A DNA stretch of 9,729 nt from JAXLVB01 sp044228045 (GTDB lineage: Bacteria; Bacteroidota; Bacteroidia; Cytophagales; Spirosomataceae), in contig JBGAVQ010000218.1 in NCBI GenBank assembly GCA_044228045.1, positions 1 to 9,729 on the forward strand. Direction: 5' to 3'. Shown here piece after piece: positions 1-5,196 of the stretch; the first letter of the stretch is position 1; each line of letters starts with the position of its first letter. A model generated the notes under the pieces. That model was given only the letters and a program-made list of their open reading frames with translations. It was not told where the DNA came from and searched no databases. Made by a program: the position numbers and the translations under genes.

Positions 1-90
1 AAATACCAAACCCTTGAAAGTAGTGCTAAGGCATGAAAGAAAAAGAGCCGCAAGCTAAATCTGCGGAGTTCAATTAAATTTTAACCTCTT

Positions 91-1572
91 GTGATGTTCC
101 CCAACGCAACAACCGAAGAAATAAACCAAATCATGGAAGCGGCACAGGCTGCTTTCCTAAGTTATCGTAGTAAAAGTGGCAAAGAAAAAGCTGCCTTTTT
201 GCGAGCCATCGCCGAAGAAATTGAAGCATTAGGCAATGAGCTAATTCAAACAGCCATGAAAGAAGCCCACTTGCCCGAAGCCCGCTTGCTGGGCGAACGT
301 GGTCGGACTTGCTTTCAGTTGCGTTCTTTTGCCGACTTGGTTGATGAAGGCTCTTGGATAGATGCTACCATTGACACCGCTCTGCCTGATCGTCAGCCAC
401 TTCCGAAGCCCGATGTTCGTAAAATTTCGATACCCATTGGGCCTGTGGTGGTATTTGGGGCGAGCAATTTCCCGTTTGCGTACTCTACGGCTGGTGTTGA
501 CCCGTCGTCGGCATGGGCTGCTGGTTGTCCGGTCGTGGTAAAAGCGCATCCCGGTCATCCCGAAACTTCGGAGTTGGTCGCAACTGCCATACGCAAAGCT
601 GCCGCTCGCACGGGTATGCCCACAGGCGTGTTCGGTCATGTACACAGCACGGGTTTTGAAGCGGGTCAAGCACTGGTGATGCACCCACTCACCAAGGCGG
701 TAGGCTTTACAGGTTCGTTTGCAGGCGGTAAAGCCCTGTTCGACTTAGCCAACCAACGCCCCGAACCCATCCCTGTTTTTGCCGAAATGGGAAGCACCAA
801 TCCTGTCTTTTTGTTACCCGATGCCCTCACCAAAAACGCCGAAGGCATTGCCAAGCAATACGCTGGCTCTATTACTTTGGGCATGGGGCAGTTTTGTACA
901 AAGCCGGGGTTGATTTTTGGTATAGAAAGGCCTGAATTACAAGTATTTATTGAAGCACTTTCGGCAGCAATACAGACCATCAGCCCACAGCCAATGCTCC
1001 ACGATGGCATTGCAAAAGCGTTTCGTACCAAACGTCAGCAGGTACTTGAAGGTACTCATTTAGAAGCCGAAAATGCCCAAACCAGTTCTGATTTAGAAGG
1101 AATTCCTTCGGTGGCCACTGTTTCGGGAGCTACTTTTTTAGCCAACAAAACACTTCATCAAGAGGTTTTTGGGCCATTTTCGCTGGTAGTGAAGTGTCAG
1201 GATATGGATGAACTGCGAGCCATCATTGGTCATTTAGAAGGGCAATTGACATCTACCTTAATGGCAACTGATGCTGATCTTCGCAACTATGCCGACATCA
1301 TGCAATCAGTGAGTTTGTTGTGCGGACGCTTGGTATTAAATAATGTACCAACGGGTGTAGAAGTATGCCCTGCTATGCAGCATGGTGGGCCGTTTCCGTC
1401 AAGCACCGACGGGCGATTTGGCTCAGTAGGTGCTCACGCCATTCGCCGCTTTGTACGTCCGTTAAGTTACCAAGGTTTTGCCGACGAGTTTTTACCTGAT
1501 GAACTCAAAAATGGTAATCCACTCAACATTTGGCGAATGGTGAATAGTTCTTGGACAAAAGAGGCGATTTAG
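91..1572 (+). CDS. Alpha-ketoglutarate semialdehyde dehydrogenase-type aldehyde dehydrogenase, N-terminally short
   Basis: NAD(P)-dependent aldehyde dehydrogenase, predicted to oxidise 2-oxoglutarate semialdehyde to 2-oxoglutarate in the cytoplasm, the last step of non-phosphorylative pentose, sugar-acid or hydroxyproline degradation. Numbering from GTG 91, the coenzyme-binding region (IPIGPVVVFGASNFPFAYS) lies near residues 112-130. The catalytic pair is visible as Glu232 in FAEMGSTNP and Cys269 in GQFCTKPGL. The C-terminus, with RPLSYQGF and a WRM..SSW tail, looks complete. Family members are usually about 525 residues. Here the match begins at a conserved NATTEEIN-like segment that normally sits near residue 35, so the N-terminal beta strands are missing. 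An in-frame stop at 82-84 blocks extension, and no frame upstream encodes the missing part. GTG 91 and ATG 94 are both possible starts; ATG 94 is the more conventional. No Shine-Dalgarno is seen. The exact substrate is inferred from family resemblance; other semialdehydes are possible. Confidence 0.85.
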   Translation: MMFPNATTEEINQIMEAAQAAFLSYRSKSGKEKAAFLRAIAEEIEALGNELIQTAMKEAHLPEARLLGERGRTCFQLRSFADLVDEGSWIDATIDTALPDRQPLPKPDVRKISIPIGPVVVFGASNFPFAYSTAGVDPSSAWAAGCPVVVKAHPGHPETSELVATAIRKAAARTGMPTGVFGHVHSTGFEAGQALVMHPLTKAVGFTGSFAGGKALFDLANQRPEPIPVFAEMGSTNPVFLLPDALTKNAEGIAKQYAGSITLGMGQFCTKPGLIFGIERPELQVFIEALSAAIQTISPQPMLHDGIAKAFRTKRQQVLEGTHLEAENAQTSSDLEGIPSVATVSGATFLANKTLHQEVFGPFSLVVKCQDMDELRAIIGHLEGQLTSTLMATDADLRNYADIMQSVSLLCGRLVLNNVPTGVEVCPAMQHGGPFPSSTDGRFGSVGAHAIRRFVRPLSYQGFADEFLPDELKNGNPLNIWRMVNSSWTKEAI

Positions 1573-1617
1573 CAACAATAAATCGGTTCAACTATAATTT
1601 ATACGGGAATTGTCCGG

Positions 1618-1700
1618 CTGTGCGTCCCAGACTGTGCGCCCCAGACTGTGCGCCCCAGACTGTGCGCCCCAGACTGTGCGCCCCAGACTGTGCGTCCCAG
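1618..1700. repeat. 14-bp tandem repeat, 5.9 copies
   Basis: The unit ctgtgcgYcccaga is repeated at 1618-1631, 1632-1645, 1646-1659, 1660-1673, 1674-1687 and 1688-1700 (last copy lacking one base). The four inner units have C at the variable position. The first and last have T, a pattern expected if the inner copies arose by duplication. The array sits entirely in the loop of hairpin 1 of the structured element. Because 14 is not a multiple of 3, the repetitive reading frame across it is not a gene. Confidence 0.95.
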
Positions 1701-1736
1701 TAGTTACACGGACAATGGCGATTGCCTGTGTACTAT

Positions 1737-1764
1737 CCATAGTGGAGCTACCATAGTGGAACTG
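1737..1764. repeat. Two-copy 14-bp direct repeat in the loop of hairpin 2
   Basis: The unit ccatagtggagcta at 1737-1750 is followed directly by ccatagtggaactg at 1751-1764, with 12 of 14 bases identical. It has the same 14-bp period as the array in the neighbouring loop but an unrelated sequence. It occupies most of the loop between the arms at 1722-1727 and 1765-1770. Confidence 0.8.
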
Positions 1765-1830
1765 AGGCAACCTTCATCCCGTATAAATCAACGAAGAACC
1801 AATTTTAATTACTAAGTCATTAGAAGCAAT

Positions 1831-3591
1831 CTAAATTTTCTTTTTGTTAATAGATAAGCTTAAAATAATTAATCCTACTGACAGGGCTAAAATTAATAGA
1901 TACCCAAAGCCTTGACTTCCATTTGGGTTACTCAAAGCTGCTGTAATAGACGTGGCAGTAACATCTATTTTTTGATAGGCTGGCACTATCCATTTTATTA
2001 CGTAAACCTGCAAACAAGTTAAAATACAGATGATAAAAAGCATAATAAAGCTGTGTCTGACCGTAAACCGAAATAAATCAGATTCTTTACCGATAAGGCC
2101 AACGGCAGCTGCACCTACAGCGATAGACTGTGGCGAAATCATTTTGCCAGTCACGCCACCTGTTGCATTGGCACAGACTGTAACTAATGGGTCAAAGCCT
2201 AAAGTATCAGCGGTAGTAGCTTGAAGTTTGCAAAATAAAGCGTTAGCAGATGTATCGGATCCAGTAAGAAACACACCTAACCAGCCCAATATCGGTGAGA
2301 AGAAAGGAAATAATGCGCCTGTACTTGCCAGTGCAACTGCCATTGTAATTGACATGCCTGAATAATTGGTTACAAAAGCATAACCTACTACCGCAGCTAT
2401 TGTAATAATTGGAAACTTCAATTGTATTAATGTTTCTCTAAAAATCTTTATACTCTCTCTGACGCTGATACCAATTGAGGGAATAGAAATAAATGTTGCG
2501 AATATCACTGCCGTGCCGGGTGCAGATAGATAATTAAATTCAAACGCTTTGATTGCTAAAGGGCTTCCATCTGGTTTCAGAATAGAACCATTCAACCCTG
2601 GAATTTGAAATTTTGTGAAACCAATTGTATTCAAAATATCTTTCACAGGTTGAAGCCCCCATGCGACGATGAACAATGTCATGATAATAAAAGGAGACCA
2701 TGCTCTAAGTATCTGTAATGACGAATATTTTAATTCGGACTCCGCTTGCAAGTTAGGTTCTTCTTTAAATCTCCAAATGGATTTGGGTTTCCAATATTTT
2801 AATAACAACAACAAACTTAAAATGGAGGCAATGCCCGCTAATACATCAGGCAACATAGGCCCCATATAATTAGCGGTGAACCATTGAAAAAACGCAAACG
2901 AAAATCCTGACACAATAATAGCAGGCAATACCTCTAATGATTTTTTAAACCCTGACATTAAAGTGACCAGATATAATGGCAGCACCAAAGACAATATGGG
3001 CAAGGTACGACCCACCATCTGAGAGATAGCCAACTCAGGAATATCAGACATACGTGAAGCCATAAGTATAGGTGTACCAACAGACCCAAAAGCAACTGGG
3101 GCAGTATTAGCAATTAGGCATAATCCTGCGGCATACAAGGGATTAAAGCCAAGGCCTACTAACATGGCACCTGATATAGCCACAGGTGCTCCGAAACCAG
3201 CAGCTCCCTCCAAGAAAGCGCCAAATGAAAAGGCAATTAATAATGCCTGTAGCCTTCTATCTGGTGTAATAGAGGCCATAAAGTTTTTAATTACTTCAAA
3301 TTGTCCACTTTTAACAGTTACGTTAAATAGAAATACTGCCGAGATAATAATCCAGCAAATAGGAAATAATCCATACAGTGCACCATGCACAGTTGATAAC
3401 ACAGCCAATTGAAGTGGCATGTCATAAACTAATATGGCAATCAATATGGCAATAACTAATGCCAATAAGCTGGTTTTGTACCCTTTCATTTTTTTAATCA
3501 ATGACCAGAATATAAATATTATGGGGATACCAGCAACCAGTGCAGATATGGGGAGATACTTAAAAGGGTCGATGATTTGAGTCCAGGTCAT
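1831..3591 (-). CDS. lldP: L-lactate permease, LldP/LctP family
   Basis: An inner-membrane carrier of 586 residues, predicted to import L-lactate (often also D-lactate or glycolate) with protons. It is a multi-spanning protein of normal family length. The family signature FGAFLEGAAGFGAPVAI is at residues 123-139. A second conserved block, TGSDTSANALF, is at 443-453, and GGVTGKMISPQSIAVG follows at about 478-493. The last membrane segment lies near 561-580, before a short basic tail. The start is ATG at 3591, which gives a normal family N-terminus with no Shine-Dalgarno, as is common in Bacteroidota. The gene lies 95 bp downstream of the Omp85-like gene on the same strand, so co-transcription is possible but not evident. 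It converges on the aldehyde dehydrogenase gene. Its coding sequence is clearly richer in A+T than the flanking sugar-catabolism genes, which may reflect a different origin. Family assignment is firm; the precise substrate is inferred. Confidence 0.93.
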   Translation of the reverse strand: MTWTQIIDPFKYLPISALVAGIPIIFIFWSLIKKMKGYKTSLLALVIAILIAILVYDMPLQLAVLSTVHGALYGLFPICWIIISAVFLFNVTVKSGQFEVIKNFMASITPDRRLQALLIAFSFGAFLEGAAGFGAPVAISGAMLVGLGFNPLYAAGLCLIANTAPVAFGSVGTPILMASRMSDIPELAISQMVGRTLPILSLVLPLYLVTLMSGFKKSLEVLPAIIVSGFSFAFFQWFTANYMGPMLPDVLAGIASILSLLLLLKYWKPKSIWRFKEEPNLQAESELKYSSLQILRAWSPFIIMTLFIVAWGLQPVKDILNTIGFTKFQIPGLNGSILKPDGSPLAIKAFEFNYLSAPGTAVIFATFISIPSIGISVRESIKIFRETLIQLKFPIITIAAVVGYAFVTNYSGMSITMAVALASTGALFPFFSPILGWLGVFLTGSDTSANALFCKLQATTADTLGFDPLVTVCANATGGVTGKMISPQSIAVGAAAVGLIGKESDLFRFTVRHSFIMLFIICILTCLQVYVIKWIVPAYQKIDVTATSITAALSNPNGSQGFGYLLILALSVGLIILSLSINKKKI

Positions 3592-3686
3592 AAAAAGTGA
3601 ATTTTATCTTACATGCTTTTTTACTGCTTATAATCACGACATTATTTATTACTGTGCCAAATAATTGAAAATTGCACAAACAATCT

Positions 3687-4814
3687 TCAAAAAGCTTCCA
3701 TGGCTACTACATAAAGATTACCCCGGTATTTGCCTTCAATTTCGCCCCAACCGTAATCTACTCTTAGGTTGAATTTTTCTTGTTTCAATACTGCAAATCG
3801 AAGCCCTGCACCAAATGATTTTTTGAAGTTATTTAGTTCAAAACTACTTACTTCGTGGCTTACTCTCCCTATGCCACCAAAAGCAACCATGCCTAAACGC
3901 TTATATACTGGTGTGCGAAATTCGGCTTGAAGAGCCATCGAAACCTTGTCTCGGAACCGCCCGTTGTAATAGCCTCGCATGATGTTGGAGCCGCCAATAA
4001 TGCCCATGCTCCTAAATTGCACGTCGCCGCTTGTCAAAATACCAAGACTTTGCAAGGCCAACACTTGTTGTCTGCCTATTTTGAGGTACTTACGGATGTC
4101 AAATCTAAATTGTGAATACGTAAAGTCGCTCCCAATGGCCTTATGAAAACGTGTAAATGCTAATTGCACCAAAGAGCCTTTGTCTGATACATAAGCGTGG
4201 TTACGGCTATCAAAAGTAAATACACCGCCTACACCCAGGGTTAAGCCCTTGTACCGCCCATTTACTTGCTCTTGGTCAAATAAACCATTAGACTGATACT
4301 CCATTTTGATAATTCGCTGATGCTCAACAACTGCACCTATAAAAAAATTCTTTCCTATGCTTCTGAGTATCTGTGGGTTAAGGTAATATTGCAAATAAGT
4401 ATAAGATTCCATTTTTGCCTCTTTGCTTTGGTTACCCAAGCCCCAAAAACGGTCAGGAAAATAGCTAAACGTGTTCTCGAAGCGTAAAATGTACCTTTCT
4501 TTTGGAAAAAAGATATTGCCACCTATGCCAACTAATAATTGTTTACGAGCTGTATAGATAAGTCCAAAGGGAATAGTAGAAGTACGAAGATTCGTGTCCG
4601 CTTTTTGCGTTTTAAAAATATATGCACCTGCCAAGCCCCCGTTCCAATCGGTTTCAGGAGAGCGACCGACCAGCGGAACCACTAAAAGTTTACTGCGAAT
4701 CTTAAAAACTTTGGTTGTGTCAGTATTGGGGACGGTTTGGGCAAATGCCTCAAACGACCAGAAGTATAAGACAAAACAAAGAAATAATTGAGGTTTAGAG
4801 GGTAATTTTGCCAT
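3687..4814 (-). CDS. Omp85/BamA-like outer-membrane beta-barrel protein without POTRA domains
   Basis: Predicted outer-membrane barrel of 375 residues when read from the ATG at 4814. That start places a clean signal peptide at residues 1-25, with cleavage after AFA and before Gln26. An upstream in-frame ATG at 4901 would bury this signal and is less likely. The C-terminal half has the bacterial surface antigen (D15) character. DSRNHAYVSDKGS is a typical barrel strand-turn motif, and the RGY of MRGYYNGRFRD at about residues 280-282 matches the conserved loop-6 motif of Omp85 proteins. Alternating strands then end in a terminal Phe, the usual barrel sorting signal. There is no room for N-terminal POTRA domains, so this is a barrel-only member and not BamA itself. 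Its cargo or role is unknown. It could be a membrane-attached partner of a secreted enzyme, but nothing in the sequence shows that. Confidence 0.8.
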   Translation of the reverse strand: MAKLPSKPQLFLCFVLYFWSFEAFAQTVPNTDTTKVFKIRSKLLVVPLVGRSPETDWNGGLAGAYIFKTQKADTNLRTSTIPFGLIYTARKQLLVGIGGNIFFPKERYILRFENTFSYFPDRFWGLGNQSKEAKMESYTYLQYYLNPQILRSIGKNFFIGAVVEHQRIIKMEYQSNGLFDQEQVNGRYKGLTLGVGGVFTFDSRNHAYVSDKGSLVQLAFTRFHKAIGSDFTYSQFRFDIRKYLKIGRQQVLALQSLGILTSGDVQFRSMGIIGGSNIMRGYYNGRFRDKVSMALQAEFRTPVYKRLGMVAFGGIGRVSHEVSSFELNNFKKSFGAGLRFAVLKQEKFNLRVDYGWGEIEGKYRGNLYVVAMEAF

Positions 4815-4984
4815 TGGAAGGGCAAATTTAGCAGATATCTCTTTAAAAATTAAAGGTTCAACATAAGATTTAAGTGGCAGGAACATCAAAATTGTAAGCA
4901 AGACGTAAACGACAACACCTGAACTTTCTTCCGAGTCACGAAAAGTAAGTATCGCTCGAAAAAGAAATAGGGTTTAACCATAGT

Positions 4985-5069
4985 ATTGTCCGTGGGGACA
5001 CGGACAATGGCGATCAATTGCTGTTGTCTGTGTCCTCACAGACAACCTTCGTTCCTGTATAAATCAACG
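4985..5069. repeat. Structured intergenic element, copy B (two perfect 10-bp hairpins)
   Basis: Compact relative of the element at 1597-1788, in the same orientation, inside the 382-bp gap between the divergent Omp85-like and rhamnosidase genes. Hairpin 1 pairs attgtccgtg (4985-4994) with cacggacaat (4999-5008) around loop ggga. Hairpin 2 pairs gttgtctgtg (5023-5032) with cacagacaac (5037-5046) around loop tcct. Fourteen bases separate them. Shared with copy A are an identical 17-bp block (4998-5014 here, 1706-1722 there) and a right-hand border of about 26 bp (5043-5069 here, 1768-1793 there). The 12-bp left terminal repeat of copy A is not recognisable here. The rest of the gap holds no convincing promoter motif or small gene. 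Confidence 0.85.
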
Positions 5070-5196
5070 CCCCCAAAAAGTAGCCGATACCGTGCAGATT
5101 TTATATCATTTTTGAACTCGTTGTAAAAATAGCAGGAGAGTACAGGAGGGTTTGTTGTTAGAATCTTGCTACTTTTCCTGAAAAATTCAATACAAG

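Larger units (their letters stand above)
1597..1788. repeat. Structured intergenic element, copy A (terminal inverted repeats plus two hairpins)
   Basis: A 192-bp element fills most of the gap between two convergent genes. It is bounded by a perfect 12-bp inverted repeat, atttatacggga at 1597-1608 and its complement at 1777-1788. Imperfect pairing extends outward to ggttc/gaacc at 1585-1589 and 1796-1800. Inside are two hairpins side by side. Hairpin 1 is an 8-bp stem, attgtccg 1609-1616 with 1709-1716, whose loop holds six copies of a 14-bp repeat. Hairpin 2 is a 6-bp stem, ttgcct 1722-1727 with 1765-1770, whose loop holds two 14-bp repeats. The folded form resembles a cloverleaf. Related sequence recurs at 4985-5069. 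No protein is encoded. Whether it acts as DNA or RNA cannot be read from the sequence. Confidence 0.8.

Noticed and set aside
1..58. Possible C-terminal tail of an upstream gene
   Set aside because: Two frames stay open from the left edge (ending at 36 and at 58). Neither short peptide is recognisable, so no choice can be made.
1618..1700. CRISPR-like array
   Set aside because: Units are directly adjacent with no spacers and only 14 bp long, so this is a simple tandem repeat.
1588..1770. A 60-codon reading frame with repeated LGRTVWGAQ-like peptides on the minus strand
   Set aside because: It is produced by reading through the 14-bp tandem array and hairpins. The repeat period is not a multiple of three and there is no protein-like signal.
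4815..4901. N-terminal extension of the Omp85-like protein to ATG 4901
   Set aside because: It would add 29 residues before a clear signal peptide that begins properly at ATG 4814.
5072..5196. Bacteroidota-type promoter (TTTG ... TAnnTTTG) ahead of the rhamnosidase
   Set aside because: Near matches such as cattttttg-like and tacttttc segments exist, but none combines both boxes with proper spacing.
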